From contig JANQIX010000064.1 of NCBI GenBank assembly GCA_028281925.1, forward strand, positions 1-64,000: DNA of 64,000 bases, read 5' to 3'. The translations under genes were made by a program, and so were the position numbers. Every line of letters begins with the position of its first letter. Position 1 is the first letter of the stretch. Shown here piece after piece: positions 18,752-28,247 of the stretch. This DNA comes from Alphaproteobacteria bacterium (lineage in GTDB: Bacteria > Pseudomonadota > Alphaproteobacteria > DSM-16000 > Inquilinaceae). The notes under the pieces are model-generated. The model was not told the DNA's origin, did not search any database, and saw only the letters and a list, made by a program, of their open reading frames with translations.

Positions 18752-20692
18752 CTATCGGTTCATGCGGTTGTCGATCAGGTCGCTGACCACCGCAGGGTCG
18801 GCCAGCGTACTGGTATCGCCCAGCGCATCGTATTCGTTAGCCGCGATCTTGCGCAGGATGCGCCGCATGATCTTGCCTGACCGCGTCTTTGGCAGCCCTG
18901 GTGCCCACTGGATCAGGTCAGGCGTGGCGATGGGGCCGATTTCCTTACGCACCCAGCCGGTCAGCTCCTTGCGCAGCTCTTCCGTGGGGTCGATGCCGAC
19001 ATTCAGGGTGACGTAGGCGTAGATGCCCTGTCCCTTGATGTCGTGCGGATAGCCAACGACGGCCGCTTCAGCGACCAGATCGTGGGCGACCAGCGCGCTT
19101 TCCACCTCTGCGGTGCCCATACGGTGGCCTGAGACGTTGATCACGTCGTCGACCCGCCCGGTGATCCAATAGTAGCCGTCTTCATCGCGGCGGGCGCCGT
19201 CGCCGGTGAAGTACAGACCTGTAAAAGTCGAAAAGTAGGTTTGCACGAACCGGTCATGATCGCCGTACACCGTACGCATCTGCCCCGGCCAGGAGTCGCT
19301 GATGCAGAGATTGCCCTCGGTGGCCCCCTCAAGCTCGTTGCCTTCGCCGTCGACGATCATCGGCTTGACCCCGAAGAAGGGCCGGGTCGCCGATCCGGGC
19401 TTGAGGTCGGTCGCCCCGGGCAGCGGCGTGATCAGGATGCCACCCGTTTCCGTCTGCCACCAGGTGTCGACGATCGGGCACCGTTCGTCGCCGACCACCG
19501 TGTGATACCACATCCAGGCTTCTGGATTGATCGGCTCTCCGACCGACCCCAGGACCCGCAGCGACTGACGTGCGGTCGATTTGACCGGCCCTTCGCCCTC
19601 GCGCATCAGCGCACGAATGGCCGTCGGCGCGGTGTAGAAGATGTTGACGTTGTGCTTGTCGACGACCTGCCAGAACCGGGAGGCGTCGGGATAGTTCGGC
19701 ACGCCTTCGAAGACGACGCTGATGGCGCCGTTCGCCAGCGGACCGTAAACGATATAGCTGTGGCCCGTCACCCAGCCGACATCGGCTGTACACCAGTACA
19801 CGTCCCCGTCGTGATAATCGAAGACGTACTGATGCGTCATGGAGGCGTACACCATGTAGCCGCCGGTGGTGTGCAGGACGCCCTTGGGCTTGCCGGTCGA
19901 TCCGCTGGTGTACAGGATGAACAGCGGCGCTTCGGCCTCCATCTCCTCCGGCGGGCAATCGGCCGGCACGGTTTCCGTCAGTTCGTGAAGCCAGACATCC
20001 CGGCCGTCCTGCCAGGGAACCTCGCCGCCGGTCCGCCGCACGACCAGAGCGGTATGTACGCTCGGGCAGCTTTCCAGCGCCTGGTCGGCGTTGCGCTTCA
20101 GCGGCACCTTGCGACCGCCACGCAAGCCCTCATCCGAAGTGATCACACAGACGCTGCTGGCGTCCTGTATACGGTCCTTCAGGCTGTCGGGAGAGAAGCC
20201 GCCGAACACCACCGAGTGAACGGCACCGATGCGCGCGCAGGCCAGCATGGCGTACACGGCCTCGGGTATCATCGGCATGTAGATCGTTACGACATCGCCC
20301 CTATTCACACCGCGCGCCTTCAGCACGTTTGCCATGCGGCACACATGCCCGTACAGCTCTCGGTAGGTGACATGACGGCTCTCGCCCGGATCGTCGCCCT
20401 CCCAGATGATGGCGGTCTGATCGCCCCGGGTTGCCAGATGGCGGTCTATGCAGTTGTAGGATGCATTCAAGGTGCCGTCATGGAACCAGCGGATATTCAC
20501 CCTGCCGGTGTATGACGTGTCTTTGACCTGTGTGAACGGTTTGATCCAGTCGACGCGCTTGCCGTGTTCGCCCCAGAACCCGTCTGGGTCGTTGACCGAG
20601 CGCTCGTACATTTCTTGGTACTTGGCCTGATCGATCCAGGCCTTCTCCGACCAACCGGCCGGCACTGGAAACACAGTGCTGTCGCTGCTCAT
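18752..20692 (-). CDS. acsA: Acetyl-CoA synthetase
   Basis: This 646-residue AMP-forming ligase converts acetate, ATP and CoA to acetyl-CoA in the cytoplasm. The P-loop [12 protein letters not shown] lies near residue 260, the A5-type motif around [10 protein letters not shown], and the A10 motif with the acetylatable catalytic lysine is in [15 protein letters not shown] near the C-terminus. Length is normal. It has its own promoter region of about 300 bases upstream and a hairpin downstream. Confidence 0.97.
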   Translation of the reverse strand: MSSDSTVFPVPAGWSEKAWIDQAKYQEMYERSVNDPDGFWGEHGKRVDWIKPFTQVKDTSYTGRVNIRWFHDGTLNASYNCIDRHLATRGDQTAIIWEGDDPGESRHVTYRELYGHVCRMANVLKARGVNRGDVVTIYMPMIPEAVYAMLACARIGAVHSVVFGGFSPDSLKDRIQDASSVCVITSDEGLRGGRKVPLKRNADQALESCPSVHTALVVRRTGGEVPWQDGRDVWLHELTETVPADCPPEEMEAEAPLFILYTSGSTGKPKGVLHTTGGYMVYASMTHQYVFDYHDGDVYWCTADVGWVTGHSYIVYGPLANGAISVVFEGVPNYPDASRFWQVVDKHNVNIFYTAPTAIRALMREGEGPVKSTARQSLRVLGSVGEPINPEAWMWYHTVVGDERCPIVDTWWQTETGGILITPLPGATDLKPGSATRPFFGVKPMIVDGEGNELEGATEGNLCISDSWPGQMRTVYGDHDRFVQTYFSTFTGLYFTGDGARRDEDGYYWITGRVDDVINVSGHRMGTAEVESALVAHDLVAEAAVVGYPHDIKGQGIYAYVTLNVGIDPTEELRKELTGWVRKEIGPIATPDLIQWAPGLPKTRSGKIMRRILRKIAANEYDALGDTSTLADPAVVSDLIDNRMNR

Positions 20693-20990
20693 TCTTCGGA
20701 CGCTCCCCGGTATCGGTTGTGTCTCATAAGGCAGCGCCGATGCGGGCCTGCATGGTCCGCCCGACGTCCTGGACCCCGTCGCGGTCTTCCGCCGCGATCA
20801 CTGACCGTCATTATCCATGCTTTGTCCGACCATCACAACTGGCCGGCCGGGCCACGCGCCAATTGGCGCAAGCGGCCCCGACAGTTCCCGCCGTTTAAGA
20901 CATCGTTAACCCATTACAAGCCAAAATGGCTCTCTTTGTGGAATGGGGTGCCGTGCCGGTGCGAGCATCCCAATTTCGGGGAGGACGGGG

Positions 20991-21224
20991 ATGCCTGCCG
21001 ACGGTTCGGTTGGAGTTGTCAGCAGCAACGGTGACGACCTGGTTGACCGGGTGGTTCAGTTTCGCCTGGAGACCAGCCTCGCGGCGTTGGATACGGTGAT
21101 CGATCAATTGCCGGACGGCCAGACCGGCTTCGCCAAGGCGGCGCGGTCATGTCATCTGGTGGCCGAGCAGGTGACGGAAGGGGCCGTCACCTCGACGGAT
21201 GGTGTCACGCAAGCCATCCGATAA
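20991..21224 (+). CDS. Small protein of unknown function
   Basis: This 77-residue protein is mostly helical (DDLVDRVVQFRLETSLAALDTVIDQL, continuing to AARSCHLVAEQVTEGAVTS), acidic, with no signal or membrane span. I chose the ATG at 20991 because GGGGAGGACGGGG precedes it; the open frame starts 16 codons earlier. It lies alone, divergent from acs and convergent with the Rieske gene. I do not recognise the family. Confidence 0.5.
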   Translation: MPADGSVGVVSSNGDDLVDRVVQFRLETSLAALDTVIDQLPDGQTGFAKAARSCHLVAEQVTEGAVTSTDGVTQAIR

Positions 21225-21258
21225 AGGTGGTAACGGCGTTCTTGCACCCTCTGCCGGC

Positions 21259-21609
21259 TCAGCGATTGACTATCCGCACATGCCCGCCGTGATCCGCGAC
21301 GGGCACCTGTGCCAATGATTGGCCTGCGCAAGGCCCGCTGACGCAATACCCATCTTCCACGCGAAACAGCGCGCCATGCGTCGCGCACATCAGATGTTGT
21401 CCGTCCGGGCTCATGAAACGATCCGGCGTCCAGTCGAGCGGACTGCCCGTATGCGGGCAGGAATTGACATAGCCGAACAACTGACCCCCACGGCGCACAA
21501 CCAAGATGTCGCGCCGTCCCGCCCCTGATCCGACGGCGAAACCACGCGCCTGGCCTTCGGGGATCAGGTCGGCGGCGCACAGCAGGTCACCGCCTTTCGC
21601 GCCAGTCAC
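21259..21609 (-). CDS. Rieske-type [2Fe-2S] ferredoxin
   Basis: This 116-residue soluble protein has the Rieske cluster motifs: CPH (C51, H53) and CATH (C75, H78). The 21-residue gap between them is longer than in classical cytochrome bc1 Rieske proteins, and there is no N-terminal membrane anchor. That fits the Rieske ferredoxin family related to dioxygenase electron carriers. Its partner is unknown. It overlaps the EVE domain gene by 4 bases (ATGA), so the two are translated together. Confidence 0.9.
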   Translation of the reverse strand: MTGAKGGDLLCAADLIPEGQARGFAVGSGAGRRDILVVRRGGQLFGYVNSCPHTGSPLDWTPDRFMSPDGQHLMCATHGALFRVEDGYCVSGPCAGQSLAQVPVADHGGHVRIVNR

Positions 21610-22022
21610 CCCGCGTCAACCCCGCCAAGATGGCAGACATGCCGCCATTCAGCCTCGGTGACCGGCTGCACGGACAGGCGCGAGTTGCGCACCAGCACCA
21701 TCTCCGCCAGGGCCGGATCCGCCTTGACCTGTTTCAGGCTCACGGGCTCAGCCAGCGGTTCGACGGCCCGAACATCAACCATCCCGAACTTGCCCGAGGC
21801 ATCGGCCGGATCGGGATAGAACTCCCGCACGACCTCGACGATGCCGACGATCGCCTTGCCTTCGTTGGAATGGTAGAAGAAGGCTCGATCGCCAACGCGC
21901 ATCGAGCGCATATGGTTCGCCGCTTGATGGTTGCGGACGCCGTCCCACGCCTCTGTGCCCGCAGCGACCTGATCGTCCCAGGACCAGGTGTCGGGTTCCG
22001 ACTTCACAAGCCAGAAGGCCAT
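21606..22022 (-). CDS. EVE domain protein
   Basis: This 138-residue protein is a complete EVE domain of the PUA-like superfamily: AFWLVKSEPDTWSWDD, AWDGVRNHQAANHMRSM, GDRAFFYHSN and the C-terminal LVRNSRLSVQPV. EVE proteins are thought to read modified bases in nucleic acid. In alphaproteobacteria the gene commonly follows YciI and tsaD, as here. Confidence 0.93.
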   Translation of the reverse strand: MAFWLVKSEPDTWSWDDQVAAGTEAWDGVRNHQAANHMRSMRVGDRAFFYHSNEGKAIVGIVEVVREFYPDPADASGKFGMVDVRAVEPLAEPVSLKQVKADPALAEMVLVRNSRLSVQPVTEAEWRHVCHLGGVDAG

Positions 22023-22064
22023 CGCGCCTGCTACCCCACTGCCATGTTGACGCTGCCCGGCACG

Positions 22065-22349
22065 TCAGTCCTTCGGCAGCGTCTTGCGCCAAAGGCTCAC
22101 TTCGACACGCTGGAACAGGCCCGCCTTCGCATAGGGATCGTTGGCGCAGAATGCGTCGATGGCGGCCTGGTCCGGCAGGTCGATGACGATCAGGCTTCCC
22201 GTCGGCGTCTGGCCGTCCTCAGCCAGGGTCGGCCCGGCAAGCAGGATGCTGCCCAAGAACGTGTCAAGATAGGCGAGATGCGCCTCACGGTTCGCAGCAC
22301 GAACGCCCGTATGCTCGGGCTTATCGAAACAGTGGACTACGTAGGGCAC
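22065..22349 (-). CDS. YciI family protein
   Basis: This 94-residue protein has the ferredoxin-like YciI fold: PYVVHCFDKPEHTGVRAANREAHLAYLD, the middle AGPTLAEDG, and the active-site-like DPYAKAGLFQRVEV with its Asp. Some members are dehydrochlorinase-like, but a function is not assigned here. I chose a GTG at 22349 so that PYVVHCF begins near the N-terminus, with GGGAG about 10 bases upstream; an in-frame start at 22379 is possible. It heads the YciI-EVE-Rieske set. Confidence 0.87.
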   Translation of the reverse strand: MPYVVHCFDKPEHTGVRAANREAHLAYLDTFLGSILLAGPTLAEDGQTPTGSLIVIDLPDQAAIDAFCANDPYAKAGLFQRVEVSLWRKTLPKD

Positions 22350-22484
22350 GAGATGCAGTCTCCCAGTGGCGGACACCATCGATGGCGCCCACGCTAGCCG
22401 ACTGCCCCACCTTCGCCAAGCCCTCCGAAACCCATGCTCGCCCCGACCCAGCCGACGCGGAGCCGTCTCGTCGCGTCGATCCGA

Positions 22485-22664
22485 CTACCGCGCAGCCCCG
22501 GTTCGGCCGAAGGGCCCGCCCAAGAGGCCGGTCCATTGCCGCCACACGGCGGACTGGACCGAGAGAACCGCCTGCGAGCACAGATTCAAGGTTCGCGCCG
22601 CGCCAAACAGGGTATCGACCACTGCAACCTGTACCTGCAGCGGCGTCAGGTATCTGCCGTCCAT
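22485..22664 (-). CDS. Small phasin-like helical protein
   Basis: This 59-residue protein is one long amphipathic helix (TPLQVQVAVVDTLFGAARTL, continuing SQAVLSVQSAVWRQWTGLLGG) with the Ala/Gln/Trp texture of phasin-like proteins that coat polyhydroxyalkanoate granules. The family is a guess from texture only. The ATG at 22664 has GAGGG about 8 bases upstream and a markedly AT-rich upstream region, which supports a real, well-expressed gene. It lies between tsaD and YciI. Confidence 0.5.
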   Translation of the reverse strand: MDGRYLTPLQVQVAVVDTLFGAARTLNLCSQAVLSVQSAVWRQWTGLLGGPFGRTGAAR

Positions 22665-22790
22665 CACCCGTTCCCTCATCTACTTATTGTTAGATTGCGT
22701 AAGACATTTATTTGCTGTTGTTGTCGTGACTGTAATACGCCGTTACCGACTCGTTCAATACAGCCGACGCTTTTGTACATATGTCAGGCG
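22665..22790 (-). promoter_or_regulatory. AT-rich upstream region of the small phasin-like gene
   Basis: This stretch is far richer in A and T than the surrounding genes, with runs such as CAAATAAATGTCTTACGC and CTAACAATAAGTAG on the minus strand just upstream of the small frame. It is probably a promoter, although no convincing -35/-10 pair can be named by eye. It starts immediately after the tsaD stop. Confidence 0.4.
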
Positions 22791-22794
22791 GGTG

Positions 22795-23832
22795 TCAGGC
22801 GGGCGCGGCATCCGGATCGAGCGGCCAACGCGGCCGGGGGGCGAAGTCGAGGCCGTCGGTCAGACCAAGCTTCAGTCGTTCGATCCCGGCCCAGGCAATC
22901 ATGGCGGCGTTGTCGCCACAGAGCGCCAGCGGCGGCGCGGTGAATCCGAAACTTTCGCGGGCGGCGAGCGCTGCCAGGCTCTGCCGCACGGCAGCGTTGG
23001 CGGCGACCCCTCCGGCGACGACCAGATGTGCGGCGCCGGTATGCTCACTACGGAAGCGGGCCATCGCCCTGGCGGTACGATCGGCCAGGCAATCCGCGAC
23101 GGCCGCCTGGAACGAGGCCGCGACATCCGCGACATCGCGCGCCCGAAGGGGGCCGGCAGGAAGATCGTCGACCAGCCGCTTCACCGCCGTCTTCAGGCCG
23201 GAAAACGAGAAATCCGCCCCCGGCCGCCCGACCATGGGGCGGGGCAGATTGTAGCGCGCCGGATCGCCCGTTTTTGCAGCCCCTTCGATGGCAGGTCCGC
23301 CGGGATAGCCGAGACCCAGTAGCTTGGCCGCCTTGTCGAACGCCTCGCCGGCCGCATCGTCCACAGTCGACCCGTAGCGCCGATACCGGCCCACCCCGTG
23401 CACGGCCAGCAGCTGGCAGTGCCCGCCGGAGACCAGCAGCAGCAGATAAGGGAACGGAAGACCATCGGTCAGCCGTGCCGTCAGGGCATGCCCCTCCAGG
23501 TGATTGACGGCCACAAAGGGCGCACCCGTTGCGGCGGCGAGCCCCTTGGCCGTCATCGTCCCGACCATGACACCGCCGATCAGCCCGGGACCGCCGGTGG
23601 CGGCGATACCGGAAAGCGCGGCAAAGCCGACGCCAGCCTCATCCATGGCGCGGCGGATCAGCCCGTTCAGCACAGTGAGATGGGCGCGGGCCGCGATTTC
23701 CGGGACGACACCGCCGAACGGCGCATGTTGCGCCAGCTGCGAATGGATCAGGTTGGCGCGGATCCGACGGTCGTCGGTGACGACTGCGGCCGCAGTTTCA
23801 TCGCAGGACGTCTCTATACCAAGGACCAGCAT
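22795..23832 (-). CDS. tsaD: tRNA N6-threonylcarbamoyladenosine transferase TsaD
   Basis: This 345-residue enzyme transfers the threonylcarbamoyl group to A37 of ANN-decoding tRNAs, with TsaB and TsaE. It has the start [17 protein letters not shown], the metal-binding histidines in [17 protein letters not shown], and [10 protein letters not shown]. The ATG at 23832 gives the normal family start; further upstream the frame is open but not related. It is divergent from hemC across about 100 bases. In many alphaproteobacteria gpsA follows tsaD; here it does not. Confidence 0.96.
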   Translation of the reverse strand: MLVLGIETSCDETAAAVVTDDRRIRANLIHSQLAQHAPFGGVVPEIAARAHLTVLNGLIRRAMDEAGVGFAALSGIAATGGPGLIGGVMVGTMTAKGLAAATGAPFVAVNHLEGHALTARLTDGLPFPYLLLLVSGGHCQLLAVHGVGRYRRYGSTVDDAAGEAFDKAAKLLGLGYPGGPAIEGAAKTGDPARYNLPRPMVGRPGADFSFSGLKTAVKRLVDDLPAGPLRARDVADVAASFQAAVADCLADRTARAMARFRSEHTGAAHLVVAGGVAANAAVRQSLAALAARESFGFTAPPLALCGDNAAMIAWAGIERLKLGLTDGLDFAPRPRWPLDPDAAPA

Positions 23833-23934
23833 GGGCCGGTGATACATCAGCGGGCCGCAGGCGTCGATTAATGTGCGTAGCCGTGTCAGGCCACGTTGAC
23901 GATACGGCGGCGTGGCTCCATACACGTTCGGGTC

Positions 23935-24861
23935 ATGGTCCTGCCTATCCGCATTGGAACGCGCGGCAGCCCGCTAGCGCTGGCTCAGGCCGGGGAAACG
24001 CGCGATCGTCTGATCGCGGCGTGGCCCGATCTCGCCGAACCGGACGCGGTGGAAATCGTGATCATCCGTACGACCGGCGATGCCATTACGGACCGTCCCC
24101 TGGCCGATATCGGCGGCAAGGCACTGTTCACGAAAGAGATCGACGAGGCACTGCTCAGCGGAAAGGTCTCGATAGCAGTGCATTCGGCAAAGGACATTCC
24201 AACCTGGGTGCCTGACGGATTGTCGATCGCCTGCTGCCTGCCGCGGGAGGATCCGCGTGACGCTCTGATCTGCGCCGAGGCCGGACGGATCAACGACTTG
24301 CCGACCGGTGCCGTTGTCGGAACCGGATCCGTACGCCGCCAGGCACAGCTGCTGGCGCGGCGCCCCGACGTGACCGCGGTGCCGATCAGGGGGAATGTCG
24401 ATACCCGGCTGGCGAAGGTTGCCGACGGCCGCGTGGCGGCGACATTCCTTGCCATGGCTGGCTTGAACCGCTTGGGCCGTGCCGACGTTCCTGCGGCGGC
24501 GCTGGAACCCGACGAAATGGTGCCCGCGGGCGGACAGGGCGCGATCGCGATTATCGCACGCAGCGATGACGCCGATATGGCGCTGCGTCTCGGCCCGCTC
24601 GCCTGCGCTAAGACAACCGACAGCGTCGCGGCGGAGCGCGGGCTTCTGACCGTCCTGGAAGGATCCTGCCGCACACCCATTGGGGCACTGGCGTCGATTG
24701 GGGCAGATGAGTGCCTAGACCTCATCGCCCTAGTGGCGCGGCCCGACGGCTCTGAGTTATATAATGTACGTCTCGCAGGCGATCGGTCCGACGCCGTACG
24801 CATAGGCCGCGATGCTGGGGAACGGCTGCTGGCCCGCATCGGAAAGGACTTCTTCCAATGA
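23935..24861 (+). CDS. hemC: Hydroxymethylbilane synthase (porphobilinogen deaminase)
   Basis: This 308-residue enzyme joins four porphobilinogens into hydroxymethylbilane in heme and corrin synthesis. The N-terminus [15 protein letters not shown], the substrate-binding [18 protein letters not shown], and the cysteine carrying the dipyrromethane cofactor ([11 protein letters not shown]) are present. The ATG at 23935 gives the family start. The stop overlaps the next gene as ATGA. Confidence 0.96.
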   Translation: MVLPIRIGTRGSPLALAQAGETRDRLIAAWPDLAEPDAVEIVIIRTTGDAITDRPLADIGGKALFTKEIDEALLSGKVSIAVHSAKDIPTWVPDGLSIACCLPREDPRDALICAEAGRINDLPTGAVVGTGSVRRQAQLLARRPDVTAVPIRGNVDTRLAKVADGRVAATFLAMAGLNRLGRADVPAAALEPDEMVPAGGQGAIAIIARSDDADMALRLGPLACAKTTDSVAAERGLLTVLEGSCRTPIGALASIGADECLDLIALVARPDGSELYNVRLAGDRSDAVRIGRDAGERLLARIGKDFFQ

Positions 24862-27800
24862 CGAAGCGTTGGCTGATCACGCGCCCTGCGCATGAGGCGA
24901 CACATCTGGCGACCCTCTTGCAGGCGCGGGGCCTCGAAAGCGTGTTGGCGCCCGTCATCCGGATCGTCCCTGTGCAGGATGTGTCGATCGATCTGGAAGG
25001 CGTGCAGGCGCTGCTGTTCACCAGCGCCAACGGCGTGCGCGCATTCACGCGCCTGGAAGGCATGCGCGCGCTTCCGGTCCTAGCGGTCGGAGAGATCACG
25101 GCCGAGGCGGCGCGCGATGCCGGATTCGCCTTGGTGGAAAGCGCCGACGGCGATGCGGAGGCACTGGGACGGCTGGCCAGGGACCGTCTCGACCCTGCGG
25201 CCGGAGCGCTGCTGCACGGTGCCGGGCTGCATCTCGCCGGCGATCTCAGAGCCAGCCTCGAGGCCGAAGGCTTTGAAGTCCGGCAGGTCGCGATCTACGA
25301 AGCGGAGGCGGCCGACCACCTGCCAGGTCCAGCCGTCGAGGCGCTGAAAGGCGACACGCTCGACGGTGTCATGTTCTTCTCTGCCCGATCGGCCGAGATT
25401 TTCGCAAATCTGGCTGAGGCGGCAGGCGTTACCGGCAATCTGGCGCGGCTTACAGCGCTGTGCCTGAGCAAAGACGTGGCGGCTCGGCTGACGGAGACCG
25501 GCGGTTCGGCTGCCTGGGGCGGAATCCGGACGGCCGCGCGGCCTGATCGTGCCTCAATGCTGGCGCTGGCGTACGATCCCGATGCCGCTGGCGCACAAAG
25601 CGCGGATGGGGAGGAGAGGACAATGGACCCAGCCGACGAACCCGGCCGGCCGGACAATGAGAGGGCAGGTTCCGACGGCGATGCCGGAGAGGCAACCGCC
25701 AGGGTCATCCAGCTCTTCGGCGGTATCCGTCCGATGGCCCACAAGCTCGGCGCGCCAGTCACCACCGTGCAGGGCTGGAAGCGCCGCGGCCATATTCCCG
25801 ACGCTCGCCATCGCGAGATCGCCGAAGCGGCGGAACGCCATCACATCGATCTGCCGTCATTGCTGCTGGCCGCCACCCGGCCGCCTGCCGGCAGCGAAGC
25901 GCCGGAGCCGGCCGATACAACTGAAACAGCCGGGGCGCCTGTCCCTGAACCCGAGGCGGCGGTGTCGGCAGATGCGCCGACAGATGCGGTTACCGCCCCT
26001 ATGCCCCCATCCGACACGGCACACGTGGAGCCGGCAATGACAATAAGCACGGAGCCATCCGACGAAGCGGCCTATGTGCAGCATCCCGAGACCGCACGCG
26101 GAGGCGGCCGCGGCATTGCGTGGTTCGCACTCCTGGTCGCGCTGATTGCAGCAGTAGCGGCCACGGCGCCGTTGTGGATGGCGGAGCAGGTCGCCGAGCT
26201 CGCTGGGGAACCCTCCGCGACCGCCCTCGACCAGCGCCTATTGGCTGTCGAAGAGGCGACACAGGCCACACCGGATGGCGCACCACTCGCCGACCGGATC
26301 GGGGCCCTGGAACAGGAGTTGGAGGGCGTTGCCTCGTCCCTGGAACAGCAGGAAAGCGACGCCGGATCCTCCGTTGAGCAGATGCAGGCCTTGGCGGACC
26401 GCCTGGATGCGATCGAGTCGGTCGCATCCGATGAGAGTGCGCCGGCCATCGCAGCGACCCTGACCGATCTGGAAACCCGCATTGCAGCGATTGAGCAGGC
26501 CGCGGGCGAAGACGGAACGCAAGAAATAGCAGAAGAGATTGACGAGAGAGTCTCGGAGCTGGCGGAGCGGATCGACGAGCTGGAAGCCGGGACGGACGCA
26601 TTCGCAGCGTCCGACGACTTGGCGGCTCTGCGCGAGGCGCTGACCGCCGCGGGCGCAAGGCTGGCGACCCAGGCCGAGCGGCTGGCCGCTGTCGAACAGG
26701 CCAGCGTCCGCGTCGATGGGCTGGAAGGGGACGCTGCCGCGCTCGCCGAGCGCCTCGACACTCTGGAAGCGCTGGAGCCGATGAAAGGCGGCGAGGTGGA
26801 GAGCCGGCTTGCCGCACTGGAAGCGGTCGACCCGGTCGACCAGGCCGCGTTGACCGCGAGCGATCAGGCACTGGCAGCCGAGATCGAGAGCATTTCCGGC
26901 GAATTGGCGGATATCACCACCCTGCTGGCGGGGCTTGAGGCCGTAGAAACGCGCATGCAGGCGATGGAGACGGCGCAGACGGCGAACGCCGTGCTCCGCC
27001 AGTCCGTCATGGATCTCTTGGATCGGGTACAACGCGCCGACACCGGCTTGCGGGCCGTGCATGAGCGGCTCGACGCGGAACTTGTGGGCACCACGGCGGC
27101 CCTGGAGCGTCAGATCATCGCTGTACAGCTGGAGGTCGCCACGGCGTTGACGAGCCTGCAGAACAGCACGGCCGCCTTTTCCGGCGGTGTGGAGACTGAG
27201 TTGACCTCGATGCGGGCAACCCTCAGCCAGCTTGTTGCCGCCGGCACGACGACGCAGGCGTTGCTGCTGGCGGTGGGCCAGTTGCGCGACACGATGGAGC
27301 GTGGCCAGGAATATGCCGCTGCCCTCAGCACCGTCCAGTCGCTCGCAGCGAACGATCCGGACTTTACGCAGGAACTGACCCTGCTGGAAGAACATGCCGG
27401 CGTCGGCATCCCCACCCGAAGACAGCTGGAGGCCGAGTTCCTACCCATGGCGGAAGTGGTGCGGCGGGCCGACGCCGTACCGCCGGACGCCGACTGGCTG
27501 GAGCGGACCGGTGCTGCGATCGAAGGTCTTGTGTCGATCCGGCCCGTCGCTGGTGAAGTCAGCGGCGACAGCGTGTCGGCGATACTGGCGCGGGCTGAGG
27601 GACGTCTCGGCCGCGGTGACTTGGCGGGCACCATTGAAGCCATGCAGGCCCTGAGTGGCCCCCCGGCAGAGGCCGCCTCGCAATGGCTCGCATCGGCCAG
27701 GGCCCGGGTCGCGGCAGAAACGGCGCTGCAGACTCTGACAGACCGCGCCGTCAGCCGCCTCACGGGTGTTGAGCCGGCGCTCCCGGTTGAGGAGGAGAGT

Positions 27801-28247
27801 TCCGCGCGCGGTGCGGATGAGACGTCCGCCCCCCGCGACAGCGACGACACCGATGCCGCCGGCGAGACCGAGTCGGAAGGGACTGAAGTGTCTCCCGATG
27901 CCGCCGAGCATGACGCGGAGACATCGGAGACCGATGAGGCCGCAAGGGACCCCGCCGAGCCGGAGGCCACTGAGGACCCGGTAGCCGGTGAACCGGAGGC
28001 CGAAGCGGATGCCCCAGAAGCCGGCGAGGTTGACGCTGGCGAAGCCCAGCCGGCCGGTGAAGCCGACTCTGAGGCAGAGACGCCACCTGCCGACGACGCC
28101 GGGGCGGAGGCCTCGGCTGACGAAGGCGCCGAGGTGGAAGGCGAAGGGACAGAGTCGGAGAGTGATGCCGAAGAGGCCGCGCCTCCGGCGAACGATGGCG
28201 AACAACCGGCCGAACCGACGACTGAAGACGCAGGTGACCCGTCATGA
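24858..28247 (+). CDS. hemD: Uroporphyrinogen-III synthase fused to an HTH/coiled-coil COG4223 (mitofilin-like) membrane protein
   Basis: This single 1129-codon frame joins two products usually separate. Residues 1-250 are a HemD domain (RWLITRPAHEATHLATLL, ALLFTSANGVRAF, DGVMFFSARSAEIF), which closes hydroxymethylbilane to uroporphyrinogen III. From residue 256 a YdaS-like HTH (GGIRPMAHKLGAPVTTVQGW), a low-complexity linker, one membrane helix near 418-440, and long Leu/Ala/Glu coiled coils follow. The mitofilin-like part ends near 970, with a strongly acidic Glu/Ala tail from 978. No stop divides the halves, but an in-frame ATG with a strong ribosome site stands at 25623. Either a true fusion or two proteins from one frame are made. 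Confidence 0.85.
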   Translation: MTKRWLITRPAHEATHLATLLQARGLESVLAPVIRIVPVQDVSIDLEGVQALLFTSANGVRAFTRLEGMRALPVLAVGEITAEAARDAGFALVESADGDAEALGRLARDRLDPAAGALLHGAGLHLAGDLRASLEAEGFEVRQVAIYEAEAADHLPGPAVEALKGDTLDGVMFFSARSAEIFANLAEAAGVTGNLARLTALCLSKDVAARLTETGGSAAWGGIRTAARPDRASMLALAYDPDAAGAQSADGEERTMDPADEPGRPDNERAGSDGDAGEATARVIQLFGGIRPMAHKLGAPVTTVQGWKRRGHIPDARHREIAEAAERHHIDLPSLLLAATRPPAGSEAPEPADTTETAGAPVPEPEAAVSADAPTDAVTAPMPPSDTAHVEPAMTISTEPSDEAAYVQHPETARGGGRGIAWFALLVALIAAVAATAPLWMAEQVAELAGEPSATALDQRLLAVEEATQATPDGAPLADRIGALEQELEGVASSLEQQESDAGSSVEQMQALADRLDAIESVASDESAPAIAATLTDLETRIAAIEQAAGEDGTQEIAEEIDERVSELAERIDELEAGTDAFAASDDLAALREALTAAGARLATQAERLAAVEQASVRVDGLEGDAAALAERLDTLEALEPMKGGEVESRLAALEAVDPVDQAALTASDQALAAEIESISGELADITTLLAGLEAVETRMQAMETAQTANAVLRQSVMDLLDRVQRADTGLRAVHERLDAELVGTTAALERQIIAVQLEVATALTSLQNSTAAFSGGVETELTSMRATLSQLVAAGTTTQALLLAVGQLRDTMERGQEYAAALSTVQSLAANDPDFTQELTLLEEHAGVGIPTRRQLEAEFLPMAEVVRRADAVPPDADWLERTGAAIEGLVSIRPVAGEVSGDSVSAILARAEGRLGRGDLAGTIEAMQALSGPPAEAASQWLASARARVAAETALQTLTDRAVSRLTGVEPALPVEEESSARGADETSAPRDSDDTDAAGETESEGTEVSPDAAEHDAETSETDEAARDPAEPEATEDPVAGEPEAEADAPEAGEVDAGEAQPAGEADSEAETPPADDAGAEASADEGAEVEGEGTESESDAEEAAPPANDGEQPAEPTTEDAGDPS
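25608..25625 (+). promoter_or_regulatory. Strong internal ribosome binding site and ATG
   Basis: GGGGAGGAGAGGA is followed two bases later by the ATG at 25623, in frame with the HemD part. It would start the COG4223-like protein (MDPADEPG, 874 residues) on its own. Confidence 0.6.
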
